64,000 nucleotides of DNA, from NCBI GenBank assembly GCA_026770025.1, contig JAMXDE010000025.1, positions 434,001 to 498,000 of the forward strand, written 5' to 3'. A model generated the notes under the pieces. That model did not search any database, was not told where the DNA came from, and was given only the letters and a program-made list of their open reading frames with translations. Numbering within the stretch: position 1 is the stretch's first letter; each line of letters begins with the position of its first letter. A program made the translations under genes and the position numbers. This document shows positions 21,468-31,530 of this stretch, piece after piece. Source of the stretch: Craspedostauros australis. Its lineage: Eukaryota; Bacillariophyta; Bacillariophyceae; Mastogloiales; Achnanthaceae.

Positions 21468-23669
21468 TTGCTGGAAGAGGACGGTGTCAGACTGATAGCA
21501 GAGAAGCAAACGGAGACCAAGCAACCGCAACAGGCCGACACGAAATCGAAGGCGAGCAAGCCCACCAGCTTCGCCAAAGAGGCCAAAGCAGCTGCAAAAT
21601 CAGGTGGTCGTGCGAGTGTCAGCACAGATACACCAAGCAGGGCCAATAGAAGTACAGCCAAAGATGCGAAAGCTTTGGCTGTGAAACGATCACGTGCGAA
21701 GAGTCTGGACATGCTCGACATGCAAGCTCACGAGATGTCATTCAACTCCATTGATCTCAGCAAGTTCATCAACAACGAATCGATACTGGCGCCAAACACC
21801 CCAGATGGACTCAGCTTCGCCACAGCCCCAGCACTCGGCGCAACCAGCGAACGGATCAACCAAGACAAGACGAAGCTTGCCCAGAGTCGGAGATACAGGC
21901 CAAGGCCAAGAACGAATTCCAACGGAATGACCAACAGCGACAAATCGAGGAGCAAGAGTTTGGAGTTCTTGAGATTCTTGGAATTTTCGAAGGACGGACA
22001 CAACATGCCAGGCACAACATACACATCAGACACATCAGGCGCGATGAGTACAGCCAGCACGCTGGCTCTATCTCGAGTTGCGACAACAAAAAAGTCTCGC
22101 AGCAAGAGCCTGGAGTCACTGTCGAATCTGCCAAGTCTCTACGACGACGACGATGGCAGCGTCGACGTTGCGACAAGTGCTGCCGTAAGGAACGGTGGGA
22201 GAAGCTCTGCGGCCCCTGTCACGCCTGGAGGTTGGAGCGCGGCATCTACACCAGCCCCGTTCAGCCACATACATGAATAGAGACAACAGTCTTTGTCGTT
22301 GAACAAGCGCAGGTCGACGTTGGAAAGTATCCTCAAGGCCAAACGATCATCATTACGTGAAGTGTCGTCGACCAATCCTCCCAAATCGAAGCAACAACCA
22401 TCTCTCGAATCCCGACCATCGCAATTGGCCGATCTTGCCTTGACTGAAGCATCCGCAAAGGCGTCATCATCGCCATCATCATCGCCGTCGCCACCGTCAT
22501 CATCATCACAGTCCAAATCCAAACTCAATCTTCAACAGTTCGAACGCGAACACGAACATGGAGGTGTCTCGGCCACAACCCCAAGCCCCATCCAGTCCTG
22601 GAGCCTTGAGTTTGGGAATCAAATTGCAATCGAGCAAGAAGGACCAGGTGGCTCCTTCTCGCAACAGATCCGCGCGCAGTTCGTTGCGCCCAAGCGAAGA
22701 CTCAAGGCAACAACGTTCACGCGGACGAAGCACGGGTGCTCTGCGTGAGGCGATCAAGGAAAGGATCTCCAAGGTGCTTGGCAATGGGCCCCGACGTCGC
22801 CACTCCAGCAAAACAAGAGACGTGTCATCACCATCGATATCACCATCGAGATCACCGTCGCCACGGCATCGGCGGAGACGCACACAACACACCAGTGGCA
22901 AGCCGCACTCGACATCATCAAGATCAAAGAGTGTGGAGCGTTCGCCATCATTGCGTCATCGTTGTGATGGAGAAATTCACACATTCTCTTCTGGAAGAAG
23001 CCGCGGCTCGCCATCGGCGCGGAGTCGTCGAAGCCTGTCCGATCGCGATCACAGAAGACTGCGCAAGTATCGATGGACTCATCGCCATCATCGCGGCGAA
23101 AACGAACATCTGGCAGTTCGGATGATATGAACGCAGCCTCACGTTCACGCGAAGCCACCTCAGATGCGGACTCCACTGGTACTGATTTGCAATGGCGCAA
23201 GGGCTCACCTTCTCGAAAGTATGCCCGAGGAAGTTCGCGAAGACCAAATCAACGTGACCGTAGCCAATCGACACCACGTGGCAAAGATCAGCGAAGGAAG
23301 TCCTCCGATGAACGATCACCATCGGCGCGACAACGAAACAGATCAAGAGGATATCGAATTGACAGCATCGAATGGCACAGCAACAAGGAAGATGAAGATG
23401 GACGACATGACAAGGAACAGGATGGCAAACAACAACATGGCAACACACATTCGTCATCACGCGGGGCACTTCAATCAAATCGCCGTGGACGAAGCAGATC
23501 GTCGACTCGCGATGCTGTCTACCATGAGAAGCTGTCTGACACAAAGCCACTGCAACTCACACCAAAGAAAGCGGTCAGGAGAAAGAGCGCGTCTCAGTAC
23601 CACGATCGCTTGATGAATGGTACCAACACTCACACCCGTGATGCATCACGACACGATGGGATGGAATGA
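21468..23669 (+). pseudogene. Ser/Arg-rich protein, unit 2 (broken)
   Basis: Clear copy of the unit 1 gene: KSKASKPTSFAKEAKAAAKS, SLDMLDMQAHEMS, RPRPRTNSNGMTNSDKSRSK and the repeated SRSKSLE motifs. The frame meets a TAG at 22278-22280, resumes in the same frame, shifts near 22570 (to APSSPGALSLGIKLQSSKKD) and shifts back near 23050. The RS-rich tail is longer and better preserved than in unit 1 (RHRRRRTQHTSGKPHSTSSR, SRSKSVERSPSLRHR, STPRGKDQRRKSSDERSPSA) and ends with the same RHDGME*. The position of the unit 1 ATG is ACG here. Three interruptions make it a pseudogene. The good preservation of both ends suggests recent loss. Confidence 0.5.
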
Positions 23670-25548
23670 GATGAGATGGATGGGCCGCTCCGTACTCGTA
23701 TCATACTCATAGAGGTGTGGTAGATCCACATCCCTGTATGTAATACACCTACGAATGGATTGTAATGTTCTATGACATGTAGGATTGGAACAGTACCGCA
23801 TGCACTATATCTGCTCGTGCAATAGAATGCTGTGATGAAGTCACCGGTTGTTTCAAGAGATTGAAGGGCTGGGTACGGCTTCCGCGCTGCCTCCGCCCTG
23901 TCTACGACTAATCTGGTCCGCTCTCTGCGATACATACCCACACAGGGATGTTGCCGATGTCATTCACCAGCAGATTGGACGTCCGTGGTTCCATCCATGC
24001 TCTGCCATGAGCATCGTTGTTGATTCGTTGCGCAGACAGAGGACGAATGGCAGCACCATTTTCACAAGCCGTGCGGTCGTCACAGTGCGATCGTCGCGGT
24101 GCGGTCGTCACCGTGCTGCCGGATTCACACATAGAGCGCTCTCCACTCCAAGTCGCACTGCCAGGCAGATTCAAAGCGACAGTGCCGATGCCAGCTGATC
24201 CAAGTTTGTGGAAGAGAAGATCTACGAAGAGCACATGGCGAACAAAGCAGAGGAAAATGATGGGAAGCCGCGAGGAGAATGGTTGCTGCGCAGTTCCATC
24301 GACCGTCCTGTGTCGCGCTATCGTTCTCATCTCTTCATGAGTTGCACTCTCGTCATTGCGCCCAAACTGCTGTCAAGACCCTTGCCAAGTCCCAGGAGGA
24401 GCAATCACTCACCGTTATAGCAACACATGCCGGGGTCACCATCCATTCCAATCTTCGAAGCGAGCAGTGCCAGCGTGGTGGAAAAACAAGAACCGACGAG
24501 CCAGCGCAGTCCAAGCATCCAGAGAGCTTGACGAGCAAAAGAAGAAACCAACCAACCAACAAGCAACCCCATGCAGAGTGCGAGTGCCGTATTGCGGATC
24601 ATGGTTGACACAGAGTTTCCGTATGGTGCAAGAAGCACACGGTCAGCGATCCATGGCCCATGAGCACCGTATCCCCACATGTCCTCCTTCGTGGTGCTCC
24701 CAACTTCGTTCGTGAGGCGGATGTTCCTGTCGATCGCCTTGGTTGAGCATCGATGCTCCGCAAGTCACGAGCCAAGACGGCGGCACTCATGCCTATTGAT
24801 AGAACACGCATGGGCGTTGTGTGTTGGTGGTCCGTGCGGCAGGAACAGTGGAGGCGGCACGGTATCGCTCCGCCTGTTGATTGCTGAAGGTGTCAACTCA
24901 TCCCAATACGCAATGTGGTGTTGGTTGGATGTTGAGGACTCTTGTTGCCTGTGCGGATGGTGATGGTTGCAATGCGGTGGGATGGCAACCAGCCAAATCC
25001 AAATGAGATGGGTCGCAACCAACACAGGCAATCAACAAAGGCAGTCACATCGGTGGCTTCATCGGTGGCTTCATCGTTGTTCGGGGCATTGGTTCACACC
25101 TCAAGTTGGTGCTTGTGATGACAGGCGGACAAGCGTCAGCGGTCTTGCAGATGCCACGATAACACAAGCAAGCGTGGGCCATGGTGCACATGGCGCACAT
25201 GGTGGTGGTGATGGTGATGGCAGCTCCCTCTGTATCTCTGCCTCCGAAGACTTTCACGTTGTTTGCTTCGAATTGATGTTGTGTTGGTTGTGGCTGGAGT
25301 CAAGGGGTTGGAGGCAAACTCACGCCGTTCAGACTGACGGAAACACTCAACGACCATTTCGAATCACCTGCGTGTCACCATCAACGATCTCTCTCATTCG
25401 TTGAGCTTCTTTGATGGCTTCACTCATAGTCGAATCAGTCGAAGATTCGGGTTTTCCAAGACCCACAAAAGAGAACTCTGTTGTGGTGGGAACGTCTTTC
25501 CTTCCTTCTTGTTGTCTGTGTGCATTTCTGTGGTGGATGGGGACAGAA
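23670..25548. other. Spacer Y of unit 2 (no recognised gene)
   Basis: Counterpart of 15644-17519 with scattered substitutions and small indels up to about 25.05 kb. After that it is nearly identical to unit 3's neighbour region up to the ANK gene. No conserved frame. Confidence 0.45.
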
Positions 25549-25829
25549 GGATCCAAACCATGTGATCAAGAGGAGGAGGCAAACACAGACATCAACACAC
25601 ACCACTCAACCCCATACTCGAGCACATCAACAACAGACATCGGATTGCCTCTCACATTCATCACACAGTGCATGATACGAGTACTCGTACGAATACAAGC
25701 CAGTGCAGACACCACCATCGATATCTCTGCCTCATAGTAGATAGCTCAGACTATACACTTCCTCGACAGCCAATCCAACGCCAATCGTTCAACGTCAATC
25801 ATCCAGCAACCATCGACCATCCTCTCAAA

Positions 25830-26672
25830 ATGGAGAATGTTACGAATGAACAACTCCTTCGTGCTGTCAAGACAGGTGACTTGTCGGTGTTGAAGGAATG
25901 GAAGAAGCAGCACAAGACGCAGAATGAAGGAGTTGATGTCAACAAGGTTACAGACTGGAGTGGTCGGACTCCCCTTCATGAGGCATGCATTTATGGCCGC
26001 CTACAGTGTGCGAAGTACCTCATCGAATCATGTGGGGCGAACATCAACAGCAAGACCAACCATCGTGACACTCCCCTTCATGACGCATGCTACAGCGGCC
26101 AACTGGAGTGTGCGAAGTACCTCATCAAATCATGTGGGGCGAACATCAACTGCGAAAACTACGATGGTTGGGCTCCCCTTCATTGGGCATGCCGCTACGG
26201 CCAACTGGAGTGTGTGAAGTACCTCATCGAATCATGTGGGACGAACATCAACTGCGTAGACAACGATGGTGACACTCCCCTCAATGTGGCATGCGAGTGG
26301 GGCAAGCTGAACTGTGTCAAGTACCTCATCGAATCATGTGGGGTGCACATCATCGGCAAAACCAAGTTTGGTTCCACTCCCCTTCATCACGCATGCAGGG
26401 GAGGCCACCTGGAATGTGTGGAGTACCTCATCGAATCATGTGAGGCGGACATCAACTGCAAAGACAACTATGGTGACACTCCTCTTCATGATGCATGCTG
26501 CACCGGCGAGCTGACGTGTATCGTGTACCTCATCGAATCAGCCGATGCCGATATCGACATCCAAAACAACAACAACAACAAACCACACCTCGATTGGATC
26601 TATGCAGAAGAGTATGCCAGAATCAAGAGATTTATCATGCAGCGTCCAAGTCGACGCAACCCACAACTGTAA
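25830..26672 (+). CDS. Ankyrin-repeat protein, unit 3 (280 aa)
   Basis: Same length and same ATG context as the unit 2 gene, and the first ~130 residues are identical. From the end of repeat 3 onward 15 residues differ. The main clusters are NCVDNDGD against NCKANDGS, CEWG against CRWG, GKTKFGS against GKNYDGW, and DACCTGE against HACKYGE; isolated changes are A/V, A/T, K/E and S/P. Only about four or five nucleotide changes are silent. The clustered changes fall on the hairpin tips and the first-helix positions that contact partners in ankyrin proteins. The frame ends at the same TAA (RRNPQL*). A detached BTB frame follows. Confidence 0.65.
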   Translation: MENVTNEQLLRAVKTGDLSVLKEWKKQHKTQNEGVDVNKVTDWSGRTPLHEACIYGRLQCAKYLIESCGANINSKTNHRDTPLHDACYSGQLECAKYLIKSCGANINCENYDGWAPLHWACRYGQLECVKYLIESCGTNINCVDNDGDTPLNVACEWGKLNCVKYLIESCGVHIIGKTKFGSTPLHHACRGGHLECVEYLIESCEADINCKDNYGDTPLHDACCTGELTCIVYLIESADADIDIQNNNNNKPHLDWIYAEEYARIKRFIMQRPSRRNPQL

Positions 26673-26906
26673 CAACGCTGACAACAAATCAAGCAAGAGA
26701 ATGGACAACCACAAGAACAGTTGGGACAGCAGTTGAAGCGGAAGAAGCAAGAGAATGGTCACAAACACAGTAGCCACAAGAGGACCAACATCAGCATTGG
26801 AAAAGACCAACTCAGATACCTTTAAATCGAGAACAGGACAGACACCATCTTCTTGTGTGGACAGGGCGACGAGTAGCAACCAATCAAAGCAAACTCCGAA
26901 GTCCTC

Positions 26907-27536
26907 ATGATGACCATCCCAACCATTGAGACACTGATCAACAAATGGATCCAACATCAGCACGCGAATGATGGCACCGAAGACGGCGCGCCCCCCATGC
27001 AAGTAACCATCCCTCTTCCCAACCTTCAACCAAAACACGTCCGATACGTCCTCCAATGTATCTACAGAGGTGAGATATCCTTCAACAACAACCCTCATGA
27101 CTACGCTGGCGACGATGATGCAAACCAGCCAACTCCTATCCTCACTGGACAGCATGATCTGCACCAGCTGATCCTGGTGGCCAACGAGTTCGGCTTCTGG
27201 CGACTCAAGCTTGTTCTTGAAGCGGAGTTGGCCCACAAGCATCTCACAGAGGACACCATGATAGATGTGTTGATATTCGCCCATCAACACAACTGTGTGG
27301 TGTTGAAGGATGCAGCAATGAGAATGGCAGCTGAAAATGAGAAAGATATGTTTGCTCATCCAGATTTCAGCAAGATAATTCTACAGCATCAACTGATGGG
27401 AGGCATTCATATCCTCCGCAGTGGGGGAGCGGAGAGTGATGGTATTGATGATGAGTACAGTTGTATGTTCATGATGGACCTGTACAAGGTTACGGATGAG
27501 GATGAGAGCACAGTACTATATCTGCTCGTGCAATAG
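26907..27536 (+). pseudogene. BTB/POZ frame, unit 3, truncated by deletion
   Basis: ATG at 26907 (MMTIPTIETLINKWIQHQHA). The BTB core (PNLQPKHVRYVLQCIYRGE) and the BACK-like start (LIFAHQHNCVVLKDAAMRM) are intact. After DEDESTVLYLLVQ the frame ends within spacer Y sequence because the 3' end of the gene was removed by the unit 3 deletion (junction about 27510-27515). As in unit 2 the first BTB strand lies upstream of a TAG. Confidence 0.55.
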
Positions 27537-29230
27537 AACACTGTGATGAAGGCACCGGATGTTTCAAGAGATTGAAGGGCTGGATACTGCTCCCAGGCTG
27601 CCTCTGCCTTGTGTACGACTTGTCTGGTCCGCTCTCTGCGGTACATACGCACACAGGGATGTTGCCGATGTCATTCACGAGCAGATTAGACGTCCGTGGT
27701 TCCATCTACGCTCCGCCATCAGCATCATTGTTGGTTCATTGCGCAGACAAAGAACGCATGGCAGCAGCATGTTCACAAGCTGTGCGGTCGTCGCAGTGCG
27801 GTCGTCACCATGCCACCGGATTCGCACACATAGCACTCTACTCCAAGTCACACTGCCAAGCAGATGGAAAGCGACAGTGCCGATGCCAGCCGATCCAAGT
27901 TTCTGGAAGAGGCGATCTACGAAGAGCACATCGCGACAAGGCAGAGGGAGATGACGAGAAACCGCGAGGAGCATGATTGCTGCGCGATTCCATCGACCGT
28001 CCCGTATCGCGCTATCATCCTCACCCCTTCATGAGTTGCACTCCCGCCATTGTGCCAACACTGCAGTCGAGACCCTCACCAGTCCCAGGAGGAGTGATCA
28101 CTCGCCGTTGAAGCAACAGATGCTGGGGTCACCATCCATTCCATTCTTCGAAGCGAGCAGTGCCAGCGTGGCGGAAATACAAGAACCGACGAGCCAGCGC
28201 AGTCCAAGCATCCAGAGTGCTTGACGAGCAACAGAAGAAACCAACGAATCAACCAACCAACGAGCAACCCCATGCAGAGTGCGAGTGCCGTATTGCGGAT
28301 CATGGTTGACACAGAGTTCCATACAGCACAAGAAGCACACAGTCAGCGATCCATGGCCCATGAGCACCGTATCCCCACATGTCCTCCTTCGTGGTGCTCC
28401 CAACTTGTTCGTGAGGTGGATGTTCCTGTCGATCGCCTCTGTTGAGCATCGATGCTCTGAAAGTCACGAGCCAAGACGGCGGCACTCCTGCCTCTGGATA
28501 GAGCGCGCATGGTATTGTATGTTGGTGGTCCATGCGGCAGGAACAGTGGAGGCGGCACGGTATCGCTCCGTCTGTTGATTGTTGAACGTGTCAACTCATC
28601 CCAATATGCAATGTGATGTTGGTTGGATGTTGAGGACTCTTGTTGTCCGCGCAGATGATGATGCTTGCAATACGGTGAGATGGCAACCAGCCAAATTCAA
28701 ATGAGATGGGTCGCGACCAACAAAGGCAACCAACAAAGGCAACCAACAAAGGCAGTCACATTGGTGGCTTCATTGTTGTTCGAGGCATTGGTTCACACCT
28801 CAAGTTGGTGCTTGCGATGGCAGGCAGATGAGCGTCAGCGGTCTTGCAGATGCCACGATGACGCAAGCAAGCATGGGTCATGGTGCGCATGGTGGCGTCG
28901 ACGGCTCCCTCTCCCTCTGTCTCTCAGTCTCCGGAGACTTCCGCGTTGTTTGCTTCGAATTGATGTGGTGTTGTTTGTGGCTGGAGTCGAGTTGTTGGAT
29001 GCAGACCCACAACACCGTTCAGACCAACGGAAACACCCAACAACCATTTCGAACCATTGGCGTGTCACCATCAATGATCTCTCGCATTCGTTGTGCTTCG
29101 ACAGATGTCAACGCAGTCATTGATCTTCTTTGGTGATCTGACTCATAGTCGTATCAGTCGAAGATTCTCGTTTTCGACAATGCCACACAACAGAACCCTG
29201 TTGTTGTCTTCCTTCTTGTTGTTGTTCATG
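27516..29230. other. Spacer Y of unit 3 (no recognised gene)
   Basis: Homologous to 15770-17500 and 23805-25530. It shares the same landmark words, including a caaccaacaaaggcaac run at about 28720-28755. No frame is conserved. It ends at the TA target of the inverted-repeat element. Confidence 0.45.
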
Positions 29231-29232
29231 TA

Positions 29233-31066
29233 CTACTAGTGGCTATTGGCTAATTTACGGTTTTTTGGTAATTATTGGTAATTATTGGTAACCATTGGCA
29301 TATCGCCGACGGCACAAGCAACCATTCGATGAGTTGATGGCCGTTGCCTGACATCTTTACATTATTAGAAAGAGGAGAGTGAGAGCTCTCTGTTGATGTG
29401 TTCATTGTTGGCAAACGATCTCCGCTTTCCGTTCATCTCGATGCCTCTTTTTACCCTTTATCGGCCTTTTTCGCACGGACGACGTACGAACGCGATTTCG
29501 GAATTTTTTCGTTGGTAACCATTGGTAACCACGTAGAGTCTACGACGTTCTGGTACAGAAATTTGTGGCGTTTTGGTCCAATAGCGACCGACTGCCTTCC
29601 AAAGACCCGCATCCAAATCTGCTTCGTCAATTGCTCAAGTGAATGGCATGGTTGTATTCGTCGCTTCATTATGCTTCGGGTGGTGTGTTGGTCAGCGGTC
29701 CAGGATGCCTTTGTGTGTTGCTTTGGGTGTTTGAAGTTAGTCACTAATGCTCGTGACAGCCATGATCATCAATCCGTGAACGCGCAAAAGTTCGCGCCAA
29801 AAATTATCGTGTGGTTTTACGTGTTGTTGATTCGAACTGTCTTGTTCGCAGGAGTCTCTTTACTTTATGCAAGGTTGTGCATCGCCCTGACGTCGGATCA
29901 TCGTTCCGTTGCTTTCAGGTGACGCAGAATCCTCTCTTGCACCTGCCCATGTAGCCTTGGTCTTCGAATCTCACTTCCTCCAAAGATATACCAATTGCAA
30001 GTTTTTCGTCACTATTATCGTGTACTATCCTCGCGAGGAAACATCGCTTCCTGATCAGGCGCCAAAACTGTCTTCATTGACACCGGTTGCTACACTCATG
30101 CGATGGGCAGGGTCGTTGACGCAGTTGCTGTTCGTGCTCTATCAAACCGCGTTCGAACCGTTCTGTGCAGGTAGCCTGATGTTCTATACTGATCTCCAGC
30201 ACAACTATGGCCAATCGAACACCGGCCTCTACATTGCGCAGGTGACACATGCTAAAATGCGCGCACATGGCGTGGAAATTTTGCGCGGCGCAGTTGCACA
30301 TGCTCAGCGATGCGGAAGATCCAACGAAGAGCGGTGAGAGCATGGCGAGGTGGGACTCCTCAGTGTGAAACAGTCGACTCTGCTCTATTCTGGACTGCTA
30401 TTGTGTGCTGCTGCTAACCAAGGGATCATTGCTCTCCCAAGCAGGATTGATGCAACAATACACATGCACCCAAGTTGTTGTTGCCAAGACTGTTGCTGGT
30501 GTACAGTATTCTGGAGTATAAGTGAAACGATATTGTAGAAAGTATCAACCATATCATCAACTATAATACAATGCAATACGATGAACGAAGCCACAATGGA
30601 TGATATCAGGATGTAAGGAACTGATCATGGCATGTGAGGAACACATCGGTTGGTATCACATTGTTTTGTGATCATTTCCACCGCGTGTTAACACGCGGTG
30701 GGGTACACAAAATTCGCCACGATACATCGCGGTGATTGGCATTCGTGAATGACAATATGGAGTGGTGGCCCCAGAGAAACGAGCAGATCTAGACAACTAC
30801 CCATCCAATCGCCGCCAAACTTGGAGAGGGTGATTAAAAGCCACACATGCGAATGATCACAAAAGGAGAGCTCAAACAAAAGGAGCGGCATGCACTTGCC
30901 GAGGAGGTTTGTGGCAGAAAAGGTGTTTTTTGGGCCGCTTCGAGTGGGACTGACGTACAAAATGCACCAGCGTCTACGTCAAAATTGACTCATGCGACTA
31001 GTTACCAATTGTTACCAATGGTTACCAAAAAAATTGGCCTCCACCCAAGCCAAAAGACACTAGTCG
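29233..31066. mobile_element. Inverted-repeat DNA element, 1834 bp, non-autonomous, TA target site
   Basis: Ends are CTACTAGTGGCTATTGGC (29233-29250) and, on the other strand, CGACTAGTGTCTTTTGGC (31066-31049), 15 of 18 matching. A second inverted block follows at 29261-29292 and 31032-31001: 28 of 32 match, built from tandem ttggtaa-type words. TA flanks both ends (29231-29232 and 31067-31068), as for Tc1/mariner-type insertion. Interior frames (for example 29398-29922) start at GTG and have no recognisable domain, so no transposase is seen. The element sits on the unit 3/4 junction. The flanks match the uninterrupted junctions of the other units, which supports these boundaries independently. 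Confidence 0.6.
30678..30701. repeat. Perfect 24 bp palindrome inside the inverted-repeat element
   Basis: The half-site CCACCGCGTGTT is followed immediately by its exact complement AACACGCGGTGG. A partial echo (atcgcggtgat) follows about 30 bases on. It could be a dimeric protein-binding site or a small hairpin. Confidence 0.9.
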
Positions 31067-31105
31067 TAGAAGTAGTAGTACATACTCGTGATGGATGAGA
31101 ACAGG

Positions 31106-31276
31106 AGGATCCAAGCCGCACGAACCAGAGAGGGGTGCGATCAAGAGAAGGAGACAAACCACACGAACCAGAGGGTGCGATCAAGAGAAGGATCCAAACC
31201 ACACGAACCAGAGGGTGCGATCAAGAGAAGGATCCAAACCACACGAACCAGAGGGTGCGATCAAGAGAAGGAGAGG
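31106..31276. repeat. 40 bp minisatellite upstream of the unit 4 gene
   Basis: The word tcaagagaag recurs at 31141, 31181, 31221 and 31261, exactly 40 bases apart. About four copies of a unit containing cacacgaaccagagggtgcg lie 255-425 bases before the start codon. Units 2 and 3 have one related copy, so it expanded only here. Confidence 0.85.
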
Positions 31277-31530
31277 ACCATGCGAACAAGACAACAACAC
31301 ACACCACTCAACCCCATACTCGAGCACATCAACAACAGACATCGGATTGCCACTCATACTACTATTCATCACGCAGTGTATGATACGCGTACTACTACAA
31401 GCTATTGAAGACACACCATCGATATCTCTGCCTCATAGTAGATAGCTCAGACAACACACTTCCTCGACAGCCAATCCAACGCCAATCGTTCAACGTCAAT
31501 CGTCCAACAAGCATCGACCATCCTCTCAAC

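Larger units (their letters stand above)
17520..25548 (+). repeat. Tandem repeat unit 2 (8029 bp)
   Basis: Complete unit from one ggatccaa word (17520) to the next (25549). It contains the ANK frame at 17801, a separate BTB frame at 18878, gene X (minus), the Ser/Arg-rich gene and spacer Y. Its 5' segment from about 17.1 to 18.19 kb matches unit 3 base for base as far as I can read, 8029 bases away. Confidence 0.85.
25549..31106 (+). repeat. Tandem repeat unit 3 (with ~4.3 kb deletion and a 1.83 kb insertion)
   Basis: Runs from ggatccaa at 25549 to ggatccaa at 31107. The ANK and most of the BTB part are present, then at about 27510-27515 the sequence jumps to the start of spacer Y. Gene X and the whole Ser/Arg-rich gene are missing, about 4.3 kb relative to unit 2. 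Near its right end a 1834 bp inverted-repeat element is inserted (29233-31066). Removing the insert restores the spacer-to-leader junction seen between units 1/2 and 2/3. Confidence 0.8.

Noticed and set aside
29398-29922. 174-codon frame inside the inverted-repeat element as a transposase
   Set aside because: It begins at GTG and has no DDE motif or DNA-binding domain.
31106-31276. CRISPR-like evenly spaced repeat
   Set aside because: The 40 bp units are directly adjacent without unique spacers, and the genome is eukaryotic.
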